A stretch of 37,639 nucleotides of DNA from Isohypsibius dastychi (taxonomy: Eukaryota; Tardigrada; Eutardigrada; Parachela; Isohypsibiidae): positions 1 to 37,639 of the forward strand of contig JAQIWT010000086.1 in assembly GCA_034696485.1 (NCBI GenBank). Reading direction: 5' to 3'. Numbering within the stretch: the first letter of the stretch is position 1; each line of letters begins with the position of its first letter. This document shows, one piece after another, positions 1 through 9,190 of the stretch. The position numbers and the translations under genes are program-made. The notes below the pieces were generated by a model. The model did not search any database, was not told the DNA's origin, and was given only the letters and a program-made list of their open reading frames with translations.

Positions 1-245
1 TGTAATTCGACCAATCCGAAATCTGCATTCAATTCACGTTGCAAAACCACAGCTGGGCGGAGGTCTGATTATTCCAGGTCAAGCCACATCTTATGGGGGG
101 CTGGGGGGCAGCGAGATTATGATCGCAAAACTCCGCGCCGAGATTCCGTTGTATGCTGGTATATTTAGAGTTGGTTACAATAACTGGCGCACCAGTGAGC
201 AAAAACATGAACCAGCTGTAGGATTTGATTGAACTCAGGAAATAC

Positions 246-389
246 CTCATCGTATGGTGGACAACCGGAAACTAAGATCACTGGCCGGAAGTTGATCCAA
301 GAAACTTCTTTCTCGACACCACGAGTATTCAAATCTTGAACGGATTCCTGACTGAGGAGCAGATATCGAGCCAAATCAGAACAGGCAGC
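246..389 (-). CDS. mARC/MOSC-domain protein, single exon (partial gene)
   Basis: A 144-nt exon of 48 codons in phase 0. It is bounded on the minus strand by an acceptor ending TTCTTTAG and a donor GTATTTCC. The translation carries the run LSQESVQDLN followed by NFRPVILVSGCPPYDE. This matches the part of MOSC domains in mitochondrial amidoxime-reducing component proteins where an 'EAS..DLN' segment precedes 'FRPNIVV.GC..(Y/F).ED'. Family knowledge: these are molybdenum-cofactor enzymes that reduce N-hydroxylated substrates, usually at the outer mitochondrial membrane. The catalytic-cysteine segment would lie in the next exon, beyond the start of the window, so activity cannot be judged. No upstream exon was recognised between this one and the atlastin-like gene. 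It may be a single exon of an intact gene or a stranded fragment. The family call rests on remembered consensus only. Confidence 0.55.
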
Positions 390-395
390 CTAAAG

Positions 396-862
396 AACAA
401 AATGACAAATATAAGCCTGTGAAGTGGGTTTTGTAAGAACATAACCCTCTTCAGATACATGTAAGGTAACTAGATATGAAAATGCGAATAAATGTGATAA
501 ATCAAAATCTGAATGATTTTCAAAATAGTATATTTGAACGCGAAATTCATCATCATCATTCGACAATTCATTTTTTATTCATACCATCCACTGCGATCAT
601 TCAGGTGATCTCATTTCATTGTACATAGGGAAGTAGAAGCGTGTTACTGATCGCTCAACATTCAGAATGATAAAATGCAGGGATCACACTGTCTGTGTGC
701 ACCGGTTCGGCGTTTTTTTACGCAAATTTGTTCCTGTGAAGTTTGCGGACGTGAGCCGACAAAAGTAAGCAACACTTCAACCACCTGGGATATCCCGGGT
801 TTCGCCGGCGTTCACACAAGAGTTCCCAAACCCGGATGACGAACTGAACTCATTCCACGTTG
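396..862. other. Gap without recognisable gene
   Basis: No convincing exon in either strand; AT-rich with scattered stops. It separates the MOSC-type exon from the 3' end of the atlastin-like gene. Confidence 0.5.
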
Positions 863-2900
863 TTATCTACAGAAAGCCAGAAGCTCATTCGGTTCTTCGT
901 TGTGGGTCCAGTCCCGCCAGAGCAATCTAGTCAGCGACGAAAGTGGAGTAGGTATCGACGCTGAGTCCACACGACGGTAGGCTAGCAAGGCGAAAGGACT
1001 CCAGCTATCCGAGCTAAAGACTGCTACTTTGGTCATATGCTTGAGCCACAAGAAACCAAATTCCAACGGCAATAGTTTAAAGACTCACCGTGTTTTGACA
1101 ATATGAAAAGACAAAAAAACTGTCTGGGAGAAAAGTTTTAGCACAAGCTGCCCAAGTGCCAAAGAACCATCCACAGAGCTTATTCCGAAAGTTTTTCTTA
1201 TACATGTTCCTCTCCTTGAATATTTCATAACTTCTGGCAATCTGTTTGTCAAGTTTGGTCAGGAACAAATCACTGGCCTTTTGTCCACCCATTTTCGAAG
1301 CCTTGAGGAACATCCGTTGGGCATCCGTATGGGACATCTTGTGGTGCACTTCCAGATTCGCGGGAGTCACATAGCCTTGTTTTTTTGTGTACTATCAATG
1401 AATCCAGTTAAGCTTGTCAAAGAATACAATACAATACTCCATTTAACAAACCTCATCCATGCTTGCCTCGTACAGCGCAGTGGAATTGAATCATCCAAAG
1501 CGCTCCGCTGGCTGAGCTCAGTATTTGCCTGAATTCAGCGGCTGTAATAATCACGAGCGTTGTGCCACATATATGGCTTACCTGGAACAGGGTTTGTGGG
1601 ACGATTTTCGAATCGTGAACCAATTTCGTGTAAACCTGGAAAGTACGAGAAAGCAATTTTCGTGAACTAAAACAGATGACCAAATGGATAAATGGATAGG
1701 ATTACTGTGAAATGATCGAAGAGTATTCTCCCGGTGACAAAACGACCGTTCATTTTCTTCGGAGTCAAATTCTGCGTATCGAAAATGAATGGCATGAGCT
1801 CCACCAAGCCCTGCTGAAACTCGACATCGAAATCTGGAATCAAAAACTGTACAGACAACGAACAGGAGTGGTCAGCAAAGTGGCTTGCCTGAGAACGGTC
1901 CGTTAAACTTCGGAGTCGTTGTGATTTTTTTCCAGGACGAGCCATCAGAAAACAAGACAGGTCTTCGAAAGTTCTATCGATGCTATCTCGGATTCCATCG
2001 AGGTAGGGATCTTGATTGTGCTTTTTCTGTTAAAAATGAGGTTACCACAGTGGAGAATGATCATTCTAATGTACCCTGAGAATAGTCTCAATATATTGCT
2101 TTCCTCCTTTTTTCATGGTTATTGCTCCAATCTCTCACGAGGAAGACAAGCTTTTGAAACGGACGCTGCTTGGCATCTGTGACCGCAATACGACCATATT
2201 CTGTGAAAAGTCGTAAATGTTCGAGATCATCTCCTTGAATATGTCCGGTAAGATTGCACACCTGGACGTAGCCCTATCAGATTTTACTTGAACATGCCCG
2301 AATGCACTTACTTGGACTGAGATGAGGAAAACGCCGAGTGAAAACACTTGAGCGTCTTCCTTAATGACGTGGTTCGAAGGCACCTTGAGTATCCATTAGT
2401 AGGATGACGACCTCTTCACCAGTTTTAAGCCGGCAAAAAAATGGCTGGCCCCATAAAAGAATCCCAGAGGTCACCGCGGTTGATCCGCCCCATGACTGAA
2501 AACCGTCCATCGTTTGGTTGCCTGTTTCCAGCCATTTTCCTTGGTGCAGTTTCTGAAAATAACAATCAACAGAATGCAAAACAAAATTCTGCATGAATAA
2601 GTCATACGTTTTCAGTGAGAGTTTCTCCAGCTTCCAGATAACGAAGCATCAAATTGAGCAATGTGGATGTGCCCTTTCTAAAGCACCAGCGACTGATCTG
2701 AGGACAACCGGTTTGTTGACGATGTCTTTACGAAGAAGTAATGCCTTTAGTTGTTTCTCATTCATCTGCATGGAGCGATTTTTTGTTGTGATTATTTCAA
2801 CTGGGCTTCCTCCCTCAGAATACGCATAACATTGGCGGATAAATGAATACCGCATGGTCATTTCCAAAAGAGCAGCCAGACGGTCGTACCAAGACTGAAT
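863..2900 (-). pseudogene. Atlastin-like dynamin-family GTPase, nine or more exons, frame-broken
   Basis: Atlastins are membrane-anchored GTPases that fuse endoplasmic-reticulum tubules. The exons fit in family order. About 2608-2870 holds the start of the G domain (GSPVEIIT, then SVAGA and a P-loop). 2312-2552 holds DGFQSWGGS, SGILLWGQPFF and LLMDTQGAFE, the DTQG GTPase motif. 2075-2261 holds [15 protein letters not shown] and FLVRDWS, where RD is the guanine-binding motif. 1889-2026 holds LSCFLMARPG. 1706-1833, 1582-1635 and 1452-1541 hold the rest of the G domain and linker. About 1100-1375 is the three-helix bundle with KMGGQKASDLF. The stretch 863-1072 is hydrophobic then amphipathic, as in the membrane anchor and tail. 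Seven introns of 40-76 nt join in phase; one is GC-AG. Lesions: frameshifts near 2680, 2366, 2100 and 1928, mostly at homopolymers; the P-loop Lys of GKS reads Thr (2668-2670); the usual Arg of SWRGGS is missing. It is either a decayed paralogue or a gene damaged by assembly indels. Family assignment is near certain. Confidence 0.85.
1834..1888 (-). other. GC-AG intron in the atlastin-like gene
   Basis: A 55-nt intron with donor GCAAGC and acceptor GATTCCAG. The split codon (G + AT) restores an Asp. The joined protein segment then lines up residue for residue with the atlastin 'FxGxxxxxDxEF' stretch, with no gap. GC-AG introns are a known minor class in animals. Confidence 0.6.
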
Positions 2901-3076
2901 TTTCTTTGTTTTGTTGGTGACCTTTTGTGAGTTGCTGATGCTCCATTTTTCTTGCGTATGCCATCCAACGTTCCGTTGCTTGCCTTGTGGAACAGAATCG
3001 GCCACCTATGGAAAAAAATGATCTGCCGTAATGACTCAGCCCGAACCAGACAACGAAAGTTGATTTTCCGGTACTT

Positions 3077-3442
3077 CTAGCAATTTACCTGATCGTCACT
3101 GTCCAACACATGACAAACCAAACCGAAGGCAGCCAGAAGTCTAAATAACGGCTTCAGATTACGTTTGAAATTTGGTCGCTCAAACTGGAATATTCCACCA
3201 GCTGGAGCAAGCTGAACCGGTCGAACTGGCGTTATTTTTTCCATGCCAGGTACGTCTTTCACATCCATTGGTGAATGGATGTTCTCTTTGTCCAACGCGG
3301 ACAACATCGTTGCGGAAGTCCGCCAGATCTGCGCAGCGTGTTCGCTTGGTTTTGCCCGAAGGAGTTGCAGTGGCCCACGAATTGTTGAAAGGACAAAAAG
3401 ATCCGTCCTACGCCCCGCACGAGCAGTTATCGATGTCAGCAT
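3077..3442 (-). CDS. Unidentified exon upstream of the atlastin-like gene
   Basis: Open for 121 codons on the minus strand and ending in a good donor (GTAAATTG) after VLDSDDQ. A T-rich acceptor (TTTTTTTCCATAG) at about 3006 leads into the frame VADSVPQGK. The two pieces could be one protein feeding into the atlastin-like gene as an unusual N-terminal extension, or a separate gene. I do not recognise the sequence; it has a short proline-rich part followed by a hydrophobic patch (FRLLAAFGLVCHVL). Assignment to either gene is inference. Confidence 0.3.
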   Translation of the reverse strand: MLTSITARAGRRTDLFVLSTIRGPLQLLRAKPSEHAAQIWRTSATMLSALDKENIHSPMDVKDVPGMEKITPVRPVQLAPAGGIFQFERPNFKRNLKPLFRLLAAFGLVCHVLDSDDQVNC

Positions 3443-3516
3443 GCTCCAGTCACAAGTGCACCTATGAAATACGTCAATTTAGGTCAATTTTTTTCAGCGG
3501 GCTCTATAAATGGCTA

Positions 3517-3767
3517 CCAGGAGAATTCAATATTCGAACAATGCTGTTATCGGCTTCTTAATTCTAACTAAGAGATTTCTCAGTCGGTTTTCTAGATCAC
3601 CACACTTTAATATTTTTGTAATATGCAGTTTTTTTTGTCTTTTCAATGAGCTATGAACCAACTGGATAACCCCTTTCGTTAAGAGTCTGCAAATTTTCAA
3701 AAAACAACAGTAAAACTCAATCCCCCCTACAGTAGTTCCAACCAAAACACTGTTATGGTACCCGCAC
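3517..3767. repeat. Left terminal inverted repeat
   Basis: Left arm of the 924-bp element; reverse complement of 4189-4440 with only scattered mismatches. Confidence 0.85.
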
Positions 3768-3768
3768 C

Positions 3769-4164
3769 ATGGCTTGCAGCGTTGGCTTGCTGAAAATACT
3801 TTCTCTCTCGGAGTTTCTTCCTGGATTTGCCAGGATAGCCTTCATACTTTACTCTTCATATTTCACACTGCAGCTGCAAGAATATTTTGACAAAATGATG
3901 AGTTTGGAAATGTGGGATGCTTATTGGGCTGCAAAAAGCGAAACGCCAGTCTATCGAGCTGCTCAGCTTCATGGTGTGCCAATCTCAACTCTACGTGCAC
4001 AACTGAAATCTTTGATCTCGTCTTCTGTTGGAGCTCCCACCCTGTTCTCTTCCTATGACAATGATTTATTGGTCACACTTATCAAAGGTTTTGAAGCGTT
4101 CGAACTTCCCTTTATCGAATCGGATTTGCTTTATTTGCCTTATTATTGCTTTATTTTCAATTAG
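3769..4164 (+). CDS. Truncated transposase N-terminus: psq-type helix-turn-helix plus start of CENP-B HTH
   Basis: A 131-codon ORF between the inverted repeats of the transposon. Residues of about 43-82 contain MMSLEMWDAYWAAKSE, then VYRAAQLHGVPISTLRAQLK, the pattern of the Pipsqueak/pogo helix-turn-helix ('...aA..ygVp.sTLr.rlk'). A second part (DNDLLVTLIKGFEAF, then FPFIESDLL-like residues) resembles the start of the CENP-B HTH domain. The frame stops at TAG 4162-4164, before any catalytic DDE region. The biological start is probably one of the Met codons near 3895 rather than the first ATG at 3769, because the first ~40 residues are hydrophobic and unlike the family. The product could at most bind DNA, for example at the element ends. 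Confidence 0.65.
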   Translation: MACSVGLLKILSLSEFLPGFARIAFILYSSYFTLQLQEYFDKMMSLEMWDAYWAAKSETPVYRAAQLHGVPISTLRAQLKSLISSSVGAPTLFSSYDNDLLVTLIKGFEAFELPFIESDLLYLPYYCFIFN

Positions 4165-4188
4165 AAGTTTTTCACGGTGTTATCGCTT

Positions 4189-4440
4189 GTGCGGGTACCA
4201 TAACAGTGTTTTCGTCGGAACTACTGTAGGGGGGATTGGGTTTTACTGTTGTTTTTTGAAAATTTGCAGACTCTTAACGAAAGGGGCTGTCCAGTTAGTT
4301 CATAGCTCACTGAAAAGACAAAAAAAAACTGCATAATACAAAAATATTAAAGTGTGGTGATCTAGGAAACCGACTGAGAAATCTCTTAGTTAGAATTAAG
4401 AAGCCGATAACAGCATTGTTCGAATATTGAATTCTCCTGG
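4189..4440. repeat. Right terminal inverted repeat
   Basis: Right arm of the 924-bp element, ending CTCCTGG followed by TA. Confidence 0.85.
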
Positions 4441-4637
4441 TACAATTTATTAATATTCAGAAAATATCACGAAACCAAACTATATCGAGTCCATGTGAAA
4501 AGCAGCACCGTTCCCTTTAATGAGGGGAAAGCGAAAGACTGATTCGGTCATGAAACCAGAAAATCCACAAGAGTGGTGCCAGGCTGTGATCCTATGGCTG
4601 TAGAAAATTTTTCTCCACAGCTCAGTCTGAATGCGAT

Positions 4638-4874
4638 TCAAACCAATCGATTAAATTGAATGCTTTGGAGGTGCCCGATGAAAAACACCGCAATAATTTC
4701 AGGCAAGCTTGAAAAATCCCCTGGTGTATTGTAATGGTATGTTTTGACCACCGTACCGTCATCTCTGACGGACAGTGAGATACAGTAGATTCTTTTTCTG
4801 TACTTGAAGTTCTTCAGTGGCCTAGAATCCAGTTTGTGTTTGTTTGCTATGTGTTCTGGGTATTCAAAGGTCAC
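4638..4874 (-). CDS. Unidentified coding-like frame
   Basis: A 78-codon minus-strand frame starting MTFEYPEHIANKHKLD and including VRDDGTVVKTYHYN. The composition looks protein-like but no domain is recognised and splice borders are not obvious. It could be an exon of the same decayed region as the ORF at 5613-6317. Confidence 0.25.
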   Translation of the reverse strand: MTFEYPEHIANKHKLDSRPLKNFKYRKRIYCISLSVRDDGTVVKTYHYNTPGDFSSLPEIIAVFFIGHLQSIQFNRLV

Positions 4875-5600
4875 CTAGCAATTTTTACCGAATGGGGTTG
4901 GCGCTAAGCGTGAAGAGGGTTCTCTAGTTAAACAAGAACAATCGCGTAAGCTATTGTGTACTCGAGCTGTTTGGGGCTGTCTGTAGTGGAACAAGGGTTT
5001 AAGTTTTAAACTATTGCGGTTTCCTTAGCAAAAAGTGCGCGATAGCTCAAGAGATTCCTCGTTATCATATTTCAGGAGTATTAAGGGTTTAAATCGTAAG
5101 CTACAGAGCGTCTCGCTGCCAAGTGCGACCATGAACTATAAAATATCATATCTTCGTCTCTATTGTCTTTTGAAACCGTCCATTCCGGATTTTGGTTAAT
5201 AATTACCATACAAGTACTAGAATAATTCTTGTCGACCATCATTTTCAACAATGGCAGCTCAAACTAATTTTGAAACGAGTCATGCCATTTTGGTACCTCA
5301 ACGTTTAGGTTCATTGAGCCCTTAAATCAACCACGATTCATCAGCCCTTGAATTTGTGCGCGAACTAGCAAGTACGATGAAGATAGCTTGGAGAAAAAAT
5401 TTAGATGGTCCAGGATTGGTCGTTGCCATAAAGCTGCTGGGGACCCAAAACATGCTTGCGAGAAGACTCTTGCACTTTTCCGAAAAGTCTACATTGCGAC
5501 GGATGGATGAAACCAGCCACCTTTGCGGAACTGGGACGTAAGCTGGAAGTAATGTGTCGCATAATTGGATGTATTTTGGGACATTAACCTGGAAAAACAG
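4875..5600. other. Stretch without recognisable gene
   Basis: Only short random frames on both strands; no inverted repeats, arrays or splice-bordered exons seen. Confidence 0.4.
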
Positions 5601-5612
5601 TGCGTAAGAAAC

Positions 5613-6317
5613 TCAAGACCGACGCCATCTCGGACAAGCAGGTCGCTCATCCAGTGGATAGAGGTCCTCGATCACTGCGCCCCATTTATCCATCCAAACG
5701 AACAAAGATTTTTTCCATAATGCGTCAGTTGCATCGATAAGCAAATCACCTCGCATTTCCTCGGTGGCTAGCTTCTGGCTCATCAAACGTAATATGCATC
5801 TTATTACGATAGTAGAATGAATGGGGAACAGGTATAGCCAGTCACAAGTGTGCTGTTCACCTAACTGAATTGATAAACGCAATTTGTTCAACAATATGTC
5901 ATCATTAATTGCCGTTATTGAGCACCATCTGTGGACAGAGTGGGTAGAATTTGCCTTCGATCTCTGCGACTGAATGACCGAATCGGAAAAAAGATTGATC
6001 GATAAGACCAGGGAGAATTCGGGCTTCATGTGGATGGTATTTAAAAATTCTCTGATACGTTTTTCATAACGAAAAAAAATTAATACGAATTGGGTCGCAC
6101 TTGGCAGCGAAACACTCTGTATACTGGAAATTCGGAAACGTAAATTGTCATAACTATGGAGATTGATCAGTTTTTGGTGGTGTGAAACTGCAGCTATTGG
6201 CCCCCATAGCTGTAAGCTGACCACCCTGCACCCGCTCCATGTGGATAAATCGGCGCACTTGCACCCTAACGAAAATCTGTCGTAACGGTACTGTACGGTG
6301 ATGGTAACAGACCACAT
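5613..6317 (-). CDS. Long unidentified ORF (234 codons)
   Basis: The longest single frame in the window: 705 nt on the minus strand, ending with TGA/TAA-rich flanks on the plus-strand left side. Residues of about 60-110 are mixed hydrophobic (SATQFVLIFFRYEKR); the C-terminal half is acidic and helical with Trp (DALWKKSLFVWMDKWGAV) and ends near ERPACPRWRRS. The length is unlikely by chance at this base composition. An overlapping frame at 6154-6381 reads into the same segment and may be the true upstream part if a frameshift lies near 6200. I do not recognise the family; no signal peptide or zinc ligands are evident. Confidence 0.4.
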   Translation of the reverse strand: MWSVTITVQYRYDRFSLGCKCADLSTWSGCRVVSLQLWGPIAAVSHHQKLINLHSYDNLRFRISSIQSVSLPSATQFVLIFFRYEKRIREFLNTIHMKPEFSLVLSINLFSDSVIQSQRSKANSTHSVHRWCSITAINDDILLNKLRLSIQLGEQHTCDWLYLFPIHSTIVIRCILRLMSQKLATEEMRGDLLIDATDALWKKSLFVWMDKWGAVIEDLYPLDERPACPRWRRS

Positions 6318-6384
6318 CAGAGACAGTGGCGTATGATCTCATTGACAAATCGTAAAGAAACACTGCAAGGGTTTTCCGCATTTT

Positions 6385-7250
6385 ATAATGGTGGGGAGTA
6401 CAATATGAAGAGGTCTATATGAACTACAAACATTCCATAGCGTTCAAATACCTTTTTCGGCGCCGAAACCAACTTTTGGGAGTGATCTGATGACGGCGTG
6501 GTCGGTGAGTCTAAATGATTCAATATTCAGTCAATTCAGTGAGAGCCGCAATTATTCGGTGTGTTCTCCAGAGTCCAGACGCGTGACCTGCAATTTTCGC
6601 CCTCAAAAAATGCGGGTTAGAAGTAACTGTATGTTCCGATTTTTCCCCGGTTATTTGTCCAACGAAATAACAGCCACTTATCATGATAGTATTTGCAGGA
6701 AGAACGGTGATAAATAAGATCTGCACGTTCAGAAAGCGAGGAGAGAGTACACAGATCAGTACTGGTAAGGCACCAAAACATTGCGCTTACTGAAGCTATG
6801 TACTGAGCGGTAGAGACCCGAGGCTGGCTTGCCATCGTTTGTGCAAGAGCATTGAACGCTACTGCTCTATGTAAGCCCCTAATCAGCAGCGATGATGTTC
6901 AGTGTGCGCTCAACACAGTGCATCACGAACCCTTTCGACGCTTTTTCGATTTTTCGACTTTAAACCACGTCCTACTCGATCAGTTAGATCTATTTAACAT
7001 ACGCAATTTTTCATCCATTTGCAGCGCAAGTCGCAAAAAAACTGGCCGCAGGATATCAGTTCTGATATAGCAAAAATATTTACATAGTTTTTTTGTGAAT
7101 CCGCACTCGTTTTCTTTTATTTTTTCTATTTATTTTTTTATTTATTTATTTTTTTTCTTTTATTTCTGCATACCCAATACCCCACAGTAAACTTCCTCCT
7201 CGGTTTACCGCAAAGTTGGAAGATCTGTAGGCTCCGGCTATCGTCGTTGA
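6385..7250. other. Stretch with short frames and a T-rich tract
   Basis: No gene supported. Positions 7085-7170 are almost pure T with A/C interruptions (repeated TTTATTT units). The short plus frame 6852-7070 has no domain. Confidence 0.35.
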
Positions 7251-7423
7251 TTACTTCAGGGAAACTTGAGCATTTTTGAGCATAGCAATCATCGTAAAGA
7301 GGAAACGCGATATGAAAAGAAAGACACTCCTGATTGCAAGGATGATACTAGCACGATTAAATATAAATGAAAACCTGCTTCCGACAGATGGAGGGAATTC
7401 TAGCTTATCGAGCAAACATGTTT

Positions 7424-7798
7424 TCACCGGAGAACTCGACCTCTTACTGCACTGATTGCACAAGACAAGAGGAGTAATTTTTGCGACTGATATACGTGAT
7501 TGTGTCTTTTTCGGGAACTTAATGATGTTCGTGTTACAACGATGGTTAATCGATGAGTAATTAGAAAGCGGTGTGTCACGTCAAAATCAAAGAATTCGTC
7601 GATGCAAGTTGAAATTTTGATAACTGGATTCACCGAGGCAGCCAATTTTGTTTCTCTGACATTTAAGGCTGCAGTTTTTGAGATGGCGCTGGCGAATATT
7701 AAAAAAAGTACGAGGGATTGATGACCTTTCGGTTGACATACTTTAGTGAGGTGACTTGCGATGCTATCTCCGAAGATATCGACAGCCGATTGGCGCAC
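7424..7798 (-). CDS. Unidentified coding-like frame (124 codons)
   Basis: A minus-strand frame beginning MRQSAVDIFGDSIASHL. The first ~75 residues look protein-like; the rest (RTSLSSRKRHNHVYQSQK) is less so. No domain, partner exon or clear splice border recognised. It lies just outside the left end of the inverted-repeat element at 7884. Chance ORF remains possible. Confidence 0.2.
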   Translation of the reverse strand: MRQSAVDIFGDSIASHLTKVCQPKGHQSLVLFLIFASAISKTAALNVRETKLAASVNPVIKISTCIDEFFDFDVTHRFLITHRLTIVVTRTSLSSRKRHNHVYQSQKLLLLSCAISAVRGRVLR

Positions 7799-7905
7799 TG
7801 GTACTATCGTGAACGAATCACCTCCAACAACTCTGCTTCTGTTCTTCTAAATCCAGGTGTGTGGCTATGGCTGAAGCCCTAGCCAGTTGGGCTAGTGCTT
7901 TAACG

Positions 7906-7990
7906 CAGAACTCAGAACTCAGAATTTAGAACTCAGAATTCAGAATTCAGCACTCAAAACTCAGAACTAAGAATTCAGAACTCAGAAATC
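7906..7990 (+). repeat. Tandem AGAACTC/AGAATTC array (left)
   Basis: About ten imperfect 7-8 base units alternating AGAACTC and AGAATTC. Same motif as the arrays at 8580-8630 (inverted) and 37250-37370. Confidence 0.85.
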
Positions 7991-8060
7991 GGCATAAAAT
8001 ATCCCAGAAAACTGTGGATCGGTTTGCTTCATGACCACCTGCATCAGTCAGATTGTTTCT

Positions 8061-8082
8061 CCCCCCCCCCCCCCCCCCCCCC
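8061..8082 (+). repeat. Homopolymer of 22 C
   Basis: Uninterrupted C22 inside the repeat element. The second copy has C11 at 37440-37450 in the equivalent place, so a C run is a family feature of variable length. Confidence 0.95.
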
Positions 8083-8579
8083 ATCACCTTCGTGAAATAA
8101 TATCAATTACTTCTGAAAATGTGATATTATATTTTCCAGAAGCACGGTATTGTCCAGTAATAAAATCAATAATTACATTTGTGTATTTTGTGTTACAAAC
8201 CACATTGGGAAATGCCAATCTCTAAACCTCAAAAGGGTTGAACATTTCTTCTTTTCTTTGCCGATATAGATATTCATAGTGGTGAAACCACTTTAGTTGT
8301 GGCACCATACTCATGTTGGCAAACTTTCGTCCGTTTACTTCAAGAACAAAATAAAGATTTAAAGTTTTCGACACATAGAACCTTGTTTGGTCTGGGTTGC
8401 AAGATTTACAGATCTCCTTCCCTGGAGGGGGCGGTGGGCGAAATTAGTTCAGAACAAGACTAACTTGGAATTTCAGAAAATCAGAGCTCGAACGTGATGA
8501 AGAGTAGCGCTCGGTTCACTTCTATCCAAAAGTGTTTAACCGGATAAACCGTTATTTAGCTATTTTTTTCACTATTTTG

Positions 8580-8630
8580 TGAATTCTGAGTTCTGAGTTC
8601 TGAGTTCTGAGTTCTGAATTCTGAGTTCTG
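8580..8630 (-). repeat. Tandem AGAACTC/AGAATTC array (right, inverted)
   Basis: About seven units read as GAGTTCT/GAATTCT on the plus strand, leading into the right end of the element. Confidence 0.85.
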
Positions 8631-8654
8631 CGTTAAAGCACTAGCCCAACTGTT

Positions 8655-9190
8655 GAACCAATCAACGTTCAAAACATTCCATATTATTCAGTTATAGCTC
8701 AATCAAGCGTGTCGCGCGGTTTCATTCCTCTGTTCAAAATAAACCATCAAATGTTTTCGATGTGAGGTAATTCGCTAAATTGAGATATGTACTTTTTACA
8801 ATGAGGGTCTGTCCACGTTCTTTCTCAACAAAAAGAAGAAAAAAGTCTAAACGTTTCGACGTTGACGGGCTTCTGCAAAATATCAACAATCCGAGATCCT
8901 AAAACACTAGATGTGAGAACGACAGTACTGAAGTTTGTCAATCCAGGTTATATTTTTTCTGCTCGTGTTTGTACAGAAGGAATACGAGACACTTCAATCA
9001 CTAAAACACAGTGGGTTACTGGTAACTCAATATTCAGAATGCTAGAATGTAGAAATAACCGTCTCAGCATAACGAATTAGTGTTTAAAGACCGTTTGCTC
9101 TTCAGGTTGTCAACTTGAGTCGACATAAGCGAGCAACGCTGCGACCGCTTGGGGTCTCCTAGCAGTCACGACATAAGTCAGCCACGCTAC
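8655..9190. other. Stretch without recognisable gene
   Basis: Short plus frame 8862-9080 only; no domain or splice support. Confidence 0.35.

Larger units (their letters stand above)
3517..4440 (+). mobile_element. 924-bp TA-flanked transposon with 250-bp inverted repeats (pogo/Tigger-like, non-autonomous)
   Basis: The ends are inverted repeats of about 250 bp each (3517-3767 and 4189-4440) beginning CCAGGAGAATTCAATATTCG. They are nearly identical over their whole length. The dinucleotide TA flanks both ends (3515-3516 and 4441-4442), as expected for Tc1/mariner/pogo-superfamily insertions, although TA could instead be the first two bases of the repeat. The interior of roughly 420 bp holds only the N-terminal part of a pogo/CENP-B-type transposase. 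No DDE catalytic domain is present, so the copy must move in trans. The long, well-matched arms suggest a fairly recent insertion. Confidence 0.8.
7884..8652. mobile_element. Inverted-repeat element with AGAACTC/AGAATTC arrays and poly-C (copy 1)
   Basis: The left end reads CAGTTGGGCTAGTGC then TTTAACGCAGAACTC; the right end (8638-8652) is its exact reverse complement. Inside each end is an array of 7-8 base units (AGAACTC, AGAATTC), at about 7906-7990 on the left and inverted at 8580-8630 on the right. A run of 22 C (8061-8082) follows the left array. The same order (end, array, related spacer, poly-C, related flank) recurs from 37211 to the window end, so this is a dispersed family. No coding capacity is seen. 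I found no convincing 8-bp target duplication; a TA inside CTAG is the only shared flanking candidate. The superfamily is undecided. Confidence 0.7.

Noticed and set aside
7906-7990. Array of short repeats resembling a CRISPR array
   Set aside because: Units are 7-8 bases in direct tandem with no spacers, in a eukaryotic setting; it is a subterminal transposon array.
7876-8660. 8-bp target duplication around the array-bearing element
   Set aside because: The flanks GCCCTAGC and TTGAACCA do not match, so a hAT assignment based on the CAG end is not supported.
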